From Lachnospiraceae bacterium (GTDB lineage: Bacteria > Bacillota > Clostridia > Lachnospirales > Lachnospiraceae), in NCBI GenBank assembly GCA_003520105.1, contig DOVL01000259.1, positions 1 to 10,771 of the forward strand: 10,771 nucleotides of DNA, given 5' to 3'. Position 1 is the first letter of the stretch, and every line of letters begins with the position of its first letter. Shown in pieces: positions 1 through 7,383 of this stretch. Made by a program: the position numbers and the translations under genes. The notes under the pieces are model-generated. The model ran no database searches and had not been told where the DNA came from. It saw only the letters and a list, made by a program, of their open reading frames with translations.

Positions 1-257
1 CTTGTATCGTGTGAACCATAATAAGAAACCAGTTCAGACGATGGATTCCTCTTTTCATCACAAAATATAACTTTAATCTTTTTCTTGGTTAATTCACTGA
101 GTAAATACGCTGTAAGAGAAACGGCAGTACTTTCAATTATGAGAATCCCTATCTCATCAATATGAATTTTGACTGTTTCCGCTCCTCTTACAACAAGATA
201 TCCAATCTGATAATCAAGCTTTGCATTTTGTGATATAACAACTGACCGCCAACTCAT
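1..257 (-). CDS. cas1: CRISPR-associated endonuclease Cas1, N-terminal 85 codons (cut by window edge)
   Basis: Translating the minus strand from the ATG at 257-255 gives an open frame to the window edge. It begins MSWRSVVISQNAKLDYQ and continues with IDEIGILIIEST, LTAYLLSEL and FCDEKRNPSSELV. This is the N-terminal beta-sandwich of type II Cas1, including the strongly conserved stretch around IGILIIE. Cas1 is the integrase subunit of the Cas1-Cas2 complex that inserts new spacers at the leader end of the array. The catalytic Glu/His/Asp residues lie in the C-terminal half, outside the window. The start codon overlaps the cas9 stop (ATGA, 254-257). No Shine-Dalgarno sequence is visible just upstream (CCTGTTAACGAT precedes the ATG), so translation is probably coupled to cas9. 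The cas9-cas1 order fits subtype II-A or II-C; the sequence style favours II-A, but csn2 is not in view. Confidence 0.95.
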   Translation of the reverse strand, partial: MSWRSVVISQNAKLDYQIGYLVVRGAETVKIHIDEIGILIIESTAVSLTAYLLSELTKKKIKVIFCDEKRNPSSELVSYYGSHDT

Positions 258-3200
258 ATCGTTAACAGGTCAATCTGGCTTTCATACAGACCTGTGACAG
301 ATTGGTTTATTAACATAACTTCTTCCCTATCAGTAATATTTTTTCCGGGTTGCATCTTACCACTCTTTTTAGCCCCACCAATCAATCCTAAATCAAAACC
401 TTGATTCTCGAAAGAGAATTCTTTTAATATATTTATTAATGCTAAGATCTGATTATCTAGTGATAATCCAATGAATAATGATCTTCCTTTTTCTAAAACA
501 CTTGTAATAGATGCCAAACGTTTTGAGTATATACCATCCTTATTCTTTTCTAATAGTATATCGTAGAGTTTTATATTATTCTCCTCACACAAAATATTAT
601 TATTCTTCTCAGGATAATCAGATATTTTTTTTATGTAATACTTCCAATATGGATCAACTATTAGTTGAACTTCATTGCTTGTTGCCAATTGATTTCCACC
701 CTTTCCTGTTAGGCAAATATCAAACCCATCAATTCTTATCCTTGAATACACCTTAATTCTATCCAGTCTAACACTCGGCTCATCCAATCCCAATCCATTC
801 TCTTTATCCGCACACCAAGCTTCAAGCTTTTCTTTAGTATCAAGCTTGCTCTTCAAATATAAAGGTAGTGCCTCAATAGTCCTGATCCTCTTACCTTTCT
901 TTGTATGCTCAACAAGGAAGAAATGAGTCGTTGTAAGCGTAGAATATCCACCATAGCGATTTGGATTAAGTCTATCGTCAGAAGTATTTGCACTGATATA
1001 GCCGATACCGCTACTTGCTTTTTCAGCGCTCCATATAGTCTGATTTGATATAGCACCATGAGCCTCAAAGTTCATCCTTGTAACTATCGGTGTATTCTTT
1101 CTCATTACCTTAAGTACTGTTTCAAGGGACTTATTTTCTCCATGTCTAACCCATGCAACCTCACCATTACGTTTCACATCGAAATTGAATATCTTGTCCA
1201 TATGATATCTTTCTTTATCTTCTTCAGACAGATTTGAAGCATTCTTCTGATTCCGATATTCCTTAACATAATTCAAAGAATTCTGTGTAAACTTAACATC
1301 ATAAACATTTCCCACAACGATATTCAAATATGCATCATTTGCATGATGGAAATCATTAATAATACGGCATTTAACAAGTTCCGGATGAATAACTGATGAC
1401 TTCTCGGTTTCTTTGTCATATTTCATAGAGAATTTATGTCTGAACTCACTGACATTACCGGCTTTTGCATATACAATCCTACATTGTTCATTGCCAAACG
1501 AACTCTTGAGAAGCTCAGCGATAACCTTTGTAGCCTGTCTTGTTTCAACAAGCTGTCTGTTTACAAAATTGGCAAGCTCTTCATCAGTAAGCTCATCAGT
1601 TCTTGTCAGTCTCTTATATTTCTCATCATTAAGGAATCCCTGATCCTTAAGTAAATTCCAGAATGAACGCATATTATTCTGCCAATCACTGAAGATAGGA
1701 TAATTATCACTTTTCTTGTTATTATAATTTCTTTCAACAAGAACCATATTATTGTCAAGGCTATCATCTTTGGTAACACTCTGAGGATATATGTGATCAA
1801 TATCATAATCATTAGTAAATAATCGTTCCAGATCAATAACCTTACCACTATACATACATTTTCCTTTCTGCATGTAATACAGATAAAGCTTTTTACTTCT
1901 TAATGAAGCCTCATCACAATTCTTTACACCATTAGCCAGTTCCTTGCTATCGTTCTTACAACTATTATATAACTCCTCCAATCTCTTCTTTCGACTACTC
2001 TTTCTGGTACCCTTGCCATTGACCTTCTCTTCTTCATCTCTGGCCATTTCAACAAATACTTTCTTAGGAGCATAACCCATGATCTGGTATATTTCCTTGA
2101 GAATCAAAAGTGTCTGCCATGTCATACGTTTAACAGGAGCAGAAATATACATTCCCTCCAAATCCTCATATTCAATATCAATTAAAGATTTTTCTATGGC
2201 ATTAGTTTTTTCTTCAAGAGCTTTTTTATATGTAAATCTATTACTTAATAACTCCATGAGATTATAGTTTTCTTCCCACATTCTTGTTATAAGAGGAAGA
2301 ATTACACCAGTATCCTCGTCTGCTCCTTCCATATTGAGGAATTCTCTGGACAGATTACCCCAATCACTAAACTTATAACCCATAACCCTGTTGATCTGTT
2401 TTTCATCAAGAAATGGATTGTCAGACTTAGGTCCATAGTTTTCTTCAATCTTTTCTCTGAGGAATTTCTTGGAATCCCCATATATTGTTGCCCACTTAAT
2501 GATATTCTCTGCAACAGCTTCCTGCTTATCAGTTAATGTATCAACACCAAACAATTCTCTGAATTTTCCGTACGACAACAAAGCATTTGCAAATGTTTCG
2601 TCAAATCCGGACAATTCAACATCCTTATCTGCAATGCCATTCTTACATAAATACTCACAGAGCATAGACTTTGTGATTCTCTTCTTTTTCACTTTAAACA
2701 GTTCGTTATATATTCTCTGCTTCAGTTCCGGAGATACTCTCTCACCATTAATTCTGAGATTATTAAGCTCGTTTAGAACTCTGAATCTCTCATATTTAAG
2801 AGAATTCTTTGGTAAAGCGCACTCATCATTAAGATAAGTACAACGTCTTACCATTCTCTCAATAAAGATTTCAGCCGACTGCTTAGTATCTATCATTTTT
2901 TCAAAGTTCCATGGATATACTTTTCCCTCTTCTTTTCTAACAACCCAAGCATTTCCATTACTCTTTCCATCCTTATAAAGCGGTCCAACATAGTATGGAA
3001 TCCTAAAGCTGAACAGCTGCTCAATCTTATCTTTATTTGATACTCCGGAATCATCTGTGTCATTAAGAAACGCAAGGTAATTACTTGCATTTTCAAGTAT
3101 TTTCTTTAATTCAATCAGATGAAGCTGGTAAGGAATAACACCATTTTCATTCGTGAGCTGTTTTGGGAGAAACGTATTTGCATCCATATCCGCAAAAATT

Positions 3201-4450
3201 TCAGCCTTTACATCATCAGGAGCATTAGCAATATCCTTCTTTATCCTGGCATATAGATCTTCCTGCTTACACTTTGCTCCTCTTCTCTGCATTCTGACCT
3301 TATGATTGCCGGACTGAGTTTTCTTGTCACTGCTAACCTTTCCAACATATGCACTATAACTATTCTCAGACATTTCTCTGAACATATCATCATACTTATC
3401 ACGAGCATATTCTTTATATATTGCCTTAAGCTTAGCAAGATCATTCTTATGCTTTTCATACAGTTCTATTCTCGCCTCAGATATATATTTGTGAGAACCC
3501 ATAATAATTGAGACAACGCTCCAATCATGAATTTTCTTCAGAGTAAGTATCAATTCATATTCTTCTTCTGTAAGCATTGCTTGAACCTTAACAATATCCT
3601 CATCGAAACCAGATGAACCAAACTTAAGCTTAAGCTTCTTCTGATCCTCATCATACGAATCTTTTATAAATATATTGCTGATTGTTGCTGCCAAACCACA
3701 TATCAAACTGATCATTTCAGCGATATATTTATTCTTATTACTGATTTCGAGTCTATTTATAATCTCTCTCTTCTTTGAGCTTCCGGATAAATGCTTATCA
3801 CACAAAATATCTGTAAAAACATCTACCAATTCGGTCTTATCCAGATTTTTTGTTTCGGTTTTTTCATCAAATTCGCAGTTTTGATTGTAATCAAAAAGAC
3901 TATTAGCAAATTCTTCACATAAAGAATCAATATTATCAATTCCATCGCCGGATAATGCTTCGTTCAGAAAATGTCCTCTATGCTTAAAGATATTAAGACA
4001 TGCCAAATAAACAAGTCTAACGTCATGAGGCTCTATACCTTTATCACTTATGAGTTCGCTTATCAAATGAAAAACAGTTGGATAATCTTCGTAATAATCT
4101 TTATCTGTATATCCGGTGTCAGCAAATAATACGAACGGTGTATCATTAGTTTTGTCTTCAAGGTAGTACTTACTTTCTTTTAATCTTTCAAAGAAGCCTG
4201 TGTCAACCTTGTTGATCTCCTTTTCAAATATTTCTCGAAGTATAGCTTCTCTGACTTTCTGTCTGTTACGATTTCTCCTTGATGTTCTGTGTGAACGTCT
4301 ATCAGCTGCAGTACTGCACTCTGGGAAAAGTCTTACACCCCACATATCTTTCCCTTTTGCCCTCAGCAAGTTATATGATGTATCAGTAACTGCCCATCCT
4401 ACTGACGATGTTCCCATATCAAGCCCGATATAATAATCATTTCTGTTCAT
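254..4450 (-). CDS. cas9: Type II CRISPR RNA-guided endonuclease Cas9, 1398 aa
   Basis: Cas9 is the effector nuclease that, loaded with crRNA and tracrRNA, cuts protospacer DNA beside a PAM. Numbered from the chosen start, RuvC-I is IGLDMGTSSVGWAV with catalytic D11. The Arg-rich bridge helix (RSHRTSRRNRNR) covers about 50-71. The REC lobe follows to about 790. RuvC-II has VFVEMAR with E801. HNH has DIDHIYPQS with D885, H886 and N910. RuvC-III has HHANDAYL with H1036 and D1039. The PAM-interacting region includes RYGGYS (from about 1165) and ends INQSVTGLYESQIDL. All catalytic residues are present and there is no frameshift. The length is close to the 1368 aa of S. pyogenes Cas9, so this is a long, probably II-A form. 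The ATG at 4450-4448 is chosen because GGAGG sits 8 bases upstream; an in-frame ATG 15 bases earlier overlaps that ribosome site and is unlikely. The C-terminal tail lacks the RKR motif of NGG-reading SpCas9. cas1 follows with a 4-base overlap. Confidence 0.97.
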   Translation of the reverse strand: MNRNDYYIGLDMGTSSVGWAVTDTSYNLLRAKGKDMWGVRLFPECSTAADRRSHRTSRRNRNRQKVREAILREIFEKEINKVDTGFFERLKESKYYLEDKTNDTPFVLFADTGYTDKDYYEDYPTVFHLISELISDKGIEPHDVRLVYLACLNIFKHRGHFLNEALSGDGIDNIDSLCEEFANSLFDYNQNCEFDEKTETKNLDKTELVDVFTDILCDKHLSGSSKKREIINRLEISNKNKYIAEMISLICGLAATISNIFIKDSYDEDQKKLKLKFGSSGFDEDIVKVQAMLTEEEYELILTLKKIHDWSVVSIIMGSHKYISEARIELYEKHKNDLAKLKAIYKEYARDKYDDMFREMSENSYSAYVGKVSSDKKTQSGNHKVRMQRRGAKCKQEDLYARIKKDIANAPDDVKAEIFADMDANTFLPKQLTNENGVIPYQLHLIELKKILENASNYLAFLNDTDDSGVSNKDKIEQLFSFRIPYYVGPLYKDGKSNGNAWVVRKEEGKVYPWNFEKMIDTKQSAEIFIERMVRRCTYLNDECALPKNSLKYERFRVLNELNNLRINGERVSPELKQRIYNELFKVKKKRITKSMLCEYLCKNGIADKDVELSGFDETFANALLSYGKFRELFGVDTLTDKQEAVAENIIKWATIYGDSKKFLREKIEENYGPKSDNPFLDEKQINRVMGYKFSDWGNLSREFLNMEGADEDTGVILPLITRMWEENYNLMELLSNRFTYKKALEEKTNAIEKSLIDIEYEDLEGMYISAPVKRMTWQTLLILKEIYQIMGYAPKKVFVEMARDEEEKVNGKGTRKSSRKKRLEELYNSCKNDSKELANGVKNCDEASLRSKKLYLYYMQKGKCMYSGKVIDLERLFTNDYDIDHIYPQSVTKDDSLDNNMVLVERNYNNKKSDNYPIFSDWQNNMRSFWNLLKDQGFLNDEKYKRLTRTDELTDEELANFVNRQLVETRQATKVIAELLKSSFGNEQCRIVYAKAGNVSEFRHKFSMKYDKETEKSSVIHPELVKCRIINDFHHANDAYLNIVVGNVYDVKFTQNSLNYVKEYRNQKNASNLSEEDKERYHMDKIFNFDVKRNGEVAWVRHGENKSLETVLKVMRKNTPIVTRMNFEAHGAISNQTIWSAEKASSGIGYISANTSDDRLNPNRYGGYSTLTTTHFFLVEHTKKGKRIRTIEALPLYLKSKLDTKEKLEAWCADKENGLGLDEPSVRLDRIKVYSRIRIDGFDICLTGKGGNQLATSNEVQLIVDPYWKYYIKKISDYPEKNNNILCEENNIKLYDILLEKNKDGIYSKRLASITSVLEKGRSLFIGLSLDNQILALINILKEFSFENQGFDLGLIGGAKKSGKMQPGKNITDREEVMLINQSVTGLYESQIDLLTI

Positions 4451-4458
4451 TTTTTTGC

Positions 4459-4463
4459 CCTCC
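4459..4463 (-). promoter_or_regulatory. Shine-Dalgarno site that decides the cas9 start
   Basis: The minus strand reads ATGGAGGGCAAAAAAATG. GGAGG stands 8 bases before the second ATG (4450-4448). The first ATG (4465-4463) overlaps the GGAGG itself and has no good ribosome site in front of it, so the second ATG is the probable start. The extra five residues MEGKK are then not translated. Confidence 0.8.
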
Positions 4464-4466
4464 ATA

Positions 4467-4472
4467 ATTATA
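4467..4472 (-). promoter_or_regulatory. Possible -10 box for cas9
   Basis: The minus strand carries a perfect TATAAT immediately before the cas9 ribosome site. No convincing -35 box lies 16-18 bases upstream. Transcription from here would give a very short leader that starts close to GGAGG. The region is simply AT-rich, so this could be chance; cas9 might instead be transcribed from further upstream. The box lies about 15 bases from the -35 of the divergent tracrRNA promoter. Confidence 0.35.
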
Positions 4473-4486
4473 TTTTAAAAAATCAT

Positions 4487-4514
4487 TTGACATTTATTAC
4501 CTGTTTGATATACT
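4487..4514 (+). promoter_or_regulatory. tracrRNA promoter (-35 TTGACA, -10 TATACT)
   Basis: A perfect -35 TTGACA at 4487-4492 is followed after 16 bases by TATACT at 4509-4514, five of six bases matching the sigma-A -10 consensus. Transcription should start near 4520-4523, right at the anti-repeat. This is the strongest promoter-like signal in the cas9-rmuC gap and it points away from cas9, into the tracrRNA. Confidence 0.8.
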
Positions 4515-4541
4515 TAAAATATCTACAGGGTGAGTTCAAAT
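4503..4541. repeat. Degenerate CRISPR-repeat-like element (source of the anti-repeat)
   Basis: The plus strand starts GTTTGA at 4503-4508 and ends TCAAAT at 4536-4541, giving a 39-base unit with near-inverted ends. Read on the minus strand it starts ATTTGA and ends ATATCAAAC. Many Firmicutes type II-A repeats are 36 bases and run from GTTTGAG to TCAAAC, so this looks like an inverted, degenerate copy of the array's repeat, as expected for the origin of a tracrRNA anti-repeat. The tracrRNA -10 box lies inside it. The array is not in the window, so identity to the real repeat cannot be tested here. Confidence 0.55.
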
Positions 4542-4613
4542 AAGAATTATTCGAAATCGCTACGGTCCGCATTGTGCGGTATAAATAAAGTCCGAAAGGG
4601 CTTTATTTTTTTT
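4521..4613 (+). ncRNA. tracrRNA (trans-activating CRISPR RNA)
   Basis: This RNA of about 93 nt is encoded divergently from cas9, directly after a near-consensus promoter. In order it shows: an anti-repeat, about 4521-4541 (ATCTACAGGGTGAGTTCAAAT), whose UCAAAU end can pair with a crRNA repeat starting GUUUGA and whose GAGU resembles the bulge AAGU of S. pyogenes tracrRNA; a small AATAA/TTATT stem at 4539-4551; a linker with CGAAATCGC; a hairpin CCGCA-TTG-TGCGG at 4567-4579; and a terminator hairpin at 4584-4607 followed by T8. The position next to cas9 and this series of parts match type II tracrRNAs. Its role is to pair with the pre-crRNA repeats, direct RNase III processing and anchor the guide in Cas9. 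The 5' end is inferred from the promoter, so it is uncertain by a few bases. A longer primary form starting upstream is possible. Confidence 0.88.
4584..4613 (+). terminator. Rho-independent terminator of tracrRNA, possibly also serving rmuC
   Basis: AATAAAGTCC pairs with GGGCTTTATT (10 bp, one G-T wobble) around a GAAA loop, followed by eight T at 4606-4613. This is a strong terminator for the plus-strand tracrRNA. On the minus strand the same hairpin begins about 14 bases after the rmuC stop and is followed by TTTAT, so it could weakly end rmuC transcription too. Confidence 0.88.
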
Positions 4614-4620
4614 CTTAATC

Positions 4621-6228
4621 TTATTCTTCTTCTCCGACTTCTATCCCCAGAATTGCCTCAGTTTCAACTGCATCATCAAGCACTGTAACCTTCTTAAGTG
4701 CACTGTTTATCTTGTTGGTTCTTGTACCAATAAGTGAGTTAAGCTCATCATCTGCCTGTCTAAGCCTTGTTCTAGCCTGATCAAGCACCTTAGCGAAGTT
4801 TGCAAACTCCTTCTTAGCCGCCTCAAGTATAGACCAAACCTCACCGCTCTTCTTCTGGATTGCAAGAGTTCTGAAGCCCATCTGAAGGCTGTTAAGTGTT
4901 GCCGCCATTGTTGACGGACCGGTGATATTAACTTTATATTCACGCTGAAGAACTTCAACGAGCCCCATGTTTACAACTTCTGAATATAGTCCTTCAAACG
5001 GAAGGAACATTATGGCAAAATCAGTTGTATAAGGCGGCTTTATATACTTGTCGCGAATGCTTCTCGCAAAGGTTTTAATCTCAGCTTCAAGAGTTTTTCT
5101 TCTTTCCTTAACAAGCGCTGAGTCACCTGATTCGTATGCTTCCGCAAGATCGCTCCATCTGCCGCCCGGGAACTTGGAATCGATAGGAAGATATACATAT
5201 TTACCGTCCTCCTGTCCGGGAAGTTTGATTGCAAAATCAACCAGATCTCGACTGTTTGGTGTAAGCTTGAACTGTTCTTCGTACTGATCCCGTGTAAGTA
5301 TTTCCTCCAGAATAGCTGAAAGCTGGATCTCACCGAGGATACCACGTGTTTTAACATTCGAGAGGACGTTCTTTAGATCCTTAACACCTGAAGCAACCTC
5401 CTTCATCTCTCCGAGGCCCTTATATACCTCTGAAAGCCTGTTATTAACAGCTTCAAAGGACTGATTGATCCTGTCATTGATTGACTTCTGAAGTTTCTCA
5501 TTGACTGTCTCGTTGATCTTATCGAGACTCTTCTGATTATCCTCGCGGATACGATCCATGGTTTCTTTATTTTCAACATGTATCTTGGAGAATTCTTCCT
5601 TAATCGCACCAAGCTGATATTTAATTTCTTCTTTTTGTTTCTCCTGTCCATCATTAATGCTTTTTGACAGTTCAGACATATTCTTTACGATTGTTTCAAA
5701 AGCATCATTAAACTTTTGAGTAAGTATATCCTGCATTTTTTCTGAAACAATTTTATTTATTTCTTTAATCTGCTCATCTGTCTGATTACTACTTCGTAAC
5801 ATATCTTCATTCAGTTTGTTTAGCTTTTGATTATCATCTGAAGCATTTTTATCCAGCTGATTTCTTGTCTCAAATGCCATTTTGTCAAGCTGATTACGCG
5901 TATCCTCAGTTAATTTATTCAACTGATTTCTTGTGTCTTCTGTCAGTTTATTGATCAGTTGGTTGGTTTCAGCAAAAAGCTTCTCATTGATAATTCTAAT
6001 GCTGTTCTCAAGCGTACCGAAGTTATTTCTCATAGTGTCGCTGAATGCATTGATCTGCTGAGTGAGCTGAGCATTGTAATTCTGATTCTGCTCTATAAGT
6101 CTTATAAGATTATTATTTATCTCAGCACTTTTATCATCCTGTTTTACAGAAAATACCTTTACAGCAATCACTATTGCGACAAGAAGTATTAATATGCTGA
6201 CAACAAGAATTAATGTTTCCATATCCAT
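4621..6228 (-). CDS. rmuC: RmuC family protein (membrane-anchored coiled coil with nuclease-like domain), 535 aa
   Basis: Numbered from the chosen ATG at 6228-6226: one transmembrane anchor at about 4-24; a long coiled coil at about 30-280 with 11-residue repeats at 93-136; then the RmuC domain at about 295-520. The domain contains RGILGEIQLSAILEEIL, the PD-(D/E)XK-like pair VDFAI and IDSK (D350, K352) in LPIDSKFPGG, FLPFEGLYSEV, ITGPSTMAATLNSLQMGFR and IQKKSGEVW. RmuC proteins are linked to limiting recombination of inverted repeats in E. coli; the biochemical activity is a family prediction. The start is chosen because AAAGGA lies 6 bases upstream. The adjacent ATG one codon earlier, or the one two codons later, is also possible; a further upstream ATG at 6276 has no ribosome site. 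The gap to the WYL gene upstream (87 bases) has no terminator, so the two may be co-transcribed. Confidence 0.93.
   Translation of the reverse strand: MDMETLILVVSILILLVAIVIAVKVFSVKQDDKSAEINNNLIRLIEQNQNYNAQLTQQINAFSDTMRNNFGTLENSIRIINEKLFAETNQLINKLTEDTRNQLNKLTEDTRNQLDKMAFETRNQLDKNASDDNQKLNKLNEDMLRSSNQTDEQIKEINKIVSEKMQDILTQKFNDAFETIVKNMSELSKSINDGQEKQKEEIKYQLGAIKEEFSKIHVENKETMDRIREDNQKSLDKINETVNEKLQKSINDRINQSFEAVNNRLSEVYKGLGEMKEVASGVKDLKNVLSNVKTRGILGEIQLSAILEEILTRDQYEEQFKLTPNSRDLVDFAIKLPGQEDGKYVYLPIDSKFPGGRWSDLAEAYESGDSALVKERRKTLEAEIKTFARSIRDKYIKPPYTTDFAIMFLPFEGLYSEVVNMGLVEVLQREYKVNITGPSTMAATLNSLQMGFRTLAIQKKSGEVWSILEAAKKEFANFAKVLDQARTRLRQADDELNSLIGTRTNKINSALKKVTVLDDAVETEAILGIEVGEEE
5821..5952 (-). 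repeat. Four 33-base in-frame repeats encoding hendecad coiled-coil units in rmuC
   Basis: The protein reads NKLTEDTRNQL, NKLTEDTRNQL, DKMAFETRNQL, DKNASDDNQKL, and then starts a fifth, weaker unit NKLNED. The period is exactly 11 residues (33 bases). The first two units are identical in protein but differ at many third-codon positions, so the repeat is maintained at protein level rather than being a recent DNA duplication. Hendecad units form straight or slightly right-handed coiled coils. Confidence 0.85.
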
Positions 6229-6315
6229 CATTTGTCCTTTCTCAATTTGTTTTTTATATCCCAGTATTAAAATCATTCATTACGATCAAATATAAATTCA
6301 TGAGGTATATGATCA

Positions 6316-7323
6316 TCAACTACCATACAGTTCTGTTCGTTCCTCAAGGAACTTTTTTACCTTATCCACAACCTTCTCCGGTGCGGTAATCTTAACCTTA
6401 TTTCCGAGTGCCAGAACCCATGTGATGAACTGGTCACTGACAACAACATCCACTTTGGTTTCGACAGCCTTCTCCACCCCCGGGATTGATGATTTCTTCA
6501 GCTTTTTTATCGGTATATTCATTCCAAATCTGTCGAACAGAATCGATATCTTGGACTCATCCGCCTCAATGGTTACCGTCTCCTCATCACCGTCAAACAT
6601 TCCGAAGAGCTTATCGGAATACTCGGCAACATTGAAATCGGCAAATTCCTTCTGACCGACTCTCGCTTCATCTACTATATCGAGTTGAAGCATCTTATCG
6701 ACTCTGTAATGCCTGATCTCCTCAATATCCTCGTCATATCCGATCAGGTAATAGTTCTGTGAATCCCAGATCAGAGCCCACGGACTGACTATATAGGTCT
6801 TGTTTTCATGCCTGTAGACCTTCTCCTTGTCAGCATTCCAGTCAAAATATTTATAACTGATCTTCCTGTCGTTACTTATAGCGGTATGGATCGTATCAAC
6901 ATTGATAAATATCATTTCATTCTCAGCTTTGATCCTGTCCGCAAAATAAATCTGCCTGTCAAGCTGGCCTGCGTTATAGCCGCTTGTAAGCTGTTCAATC
7001 TTCCCAATAAGCTCCTTCGATTTTTTCTTGGTGATAAACCTCGAAGCCTGAATCGAATCAACCAGGATCTTCAGTTCGGCTGTCTCAAAGTCTCTCGAAA
7101 CAAGCTTATATATGTAATCTCTGCCTTCCTTGTACGAATCAATATCCATGCCGAAATCCTTAAGGAGATCGATATCGCTGTAGAAAGTCCTCCTATCGAC
7201 TTCTATATCATATTCCTCGAGCAGGATATTCACTATATCTTTCCTTGAAAGTCCGTGATTCTCGTCTGTCCTTTCATACAAAATCTTCGACAAATACAGT
7301 ACTGAGGATTTTTTCTTAGCCAC
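6316..7323 (-). CDS. WYL-domain transcriptional regulator (HTH-WYL-WCX), 335 aa
   Basis: The predicted protein has an N-terminal winged helix-turn-helix at about 5-75 (KILYERTDENHGLSRKDI, then DRRTFYSDIDLLKDFG with its YRDI-like recognition pattern). A WYL domain follows at about 140-215, with SPWALIWDSQNYYLIGYDE and EIRHYRVDKM, and a C-terminal WCX-like region at about 245-331. Members bind DNA as dimers, and the WYL fold senses a ligand, in some cases nucleic acid or nucleotide. Members of this family regulate phage-defence operons and other stress genes, but the target here is unknown. The start is GTG (7323-7321) with GGAGGA 7 bases upstream, a strong choice. rmuC lies 87 bases downstream on the same strand. 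An inverted repeat and a possible promoter lie upstream, which would suit autoregulation. Confidence 0.93.
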   Translation of the reverse strand: MAKKKSSVLYLSKILYERTDENHGLSRKDIVNILLEEYDIEVDRRTFYSDIDLLKDFGMDIDSYKEGRDYIYKLVSRDFETAELKILVDSIQASRFITKKKSKELIGKIEQLTSGYNAGQLDRQIYFADRIKAENEMIFINVDTIHTAISNDRKISYKYFDWNADKEKVYRHENKTYIVSPWALIWDSQNYYLIGYDEDIEEIRHYRVDKMLQLDIVDEARVGQKEFADFNVAEYSDKLFGMFDGDEETVTIEADESKISILFDRFGMNIPIKKLKKSSIPGVEKAVETKVDVVVSDQFITWVLALGNKVKITAPEKVVDKVKKFLEERTELYGS

Positions 7324-7383
7324 TTATAATTCCTCCTCCAAAACGTCCTAAACACAACAATAATCTAATCATTTTATTACAAA

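Noticed and set aside
2469..2837. A 122-codon open frame on the plus strand inside cas9
   Set aside because: It is antisense to the REC lobe of a clearly intact cas9, has no ribosome site or recognisable domain, and fits a shadow frame.
6229..6276. Longer N-terminus of RmuC from the ATG at 6276
   Set aside because: No ribosome site lies before it, while AAAGGA precedes the ATG pair near 6228-6231 and the membrane anchor then begins at the N-terminus.
6229..6315. A separate rmuC promoter in the gap after the WYL gene (TTGATC with AATACT 15 bases on)
   Set aside because: Both boxes match only 4 of 6 and the spacing is short. With no terminator in the gap, co-transcription with the WYL gene explains rmuC expression as well.
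6808..7248. A 146-codon open frame on the plus strand
   Set aside because: It lies entirely antisense to the WYL regulator, whose frame, GTG start and GGAGGA site are convincing.
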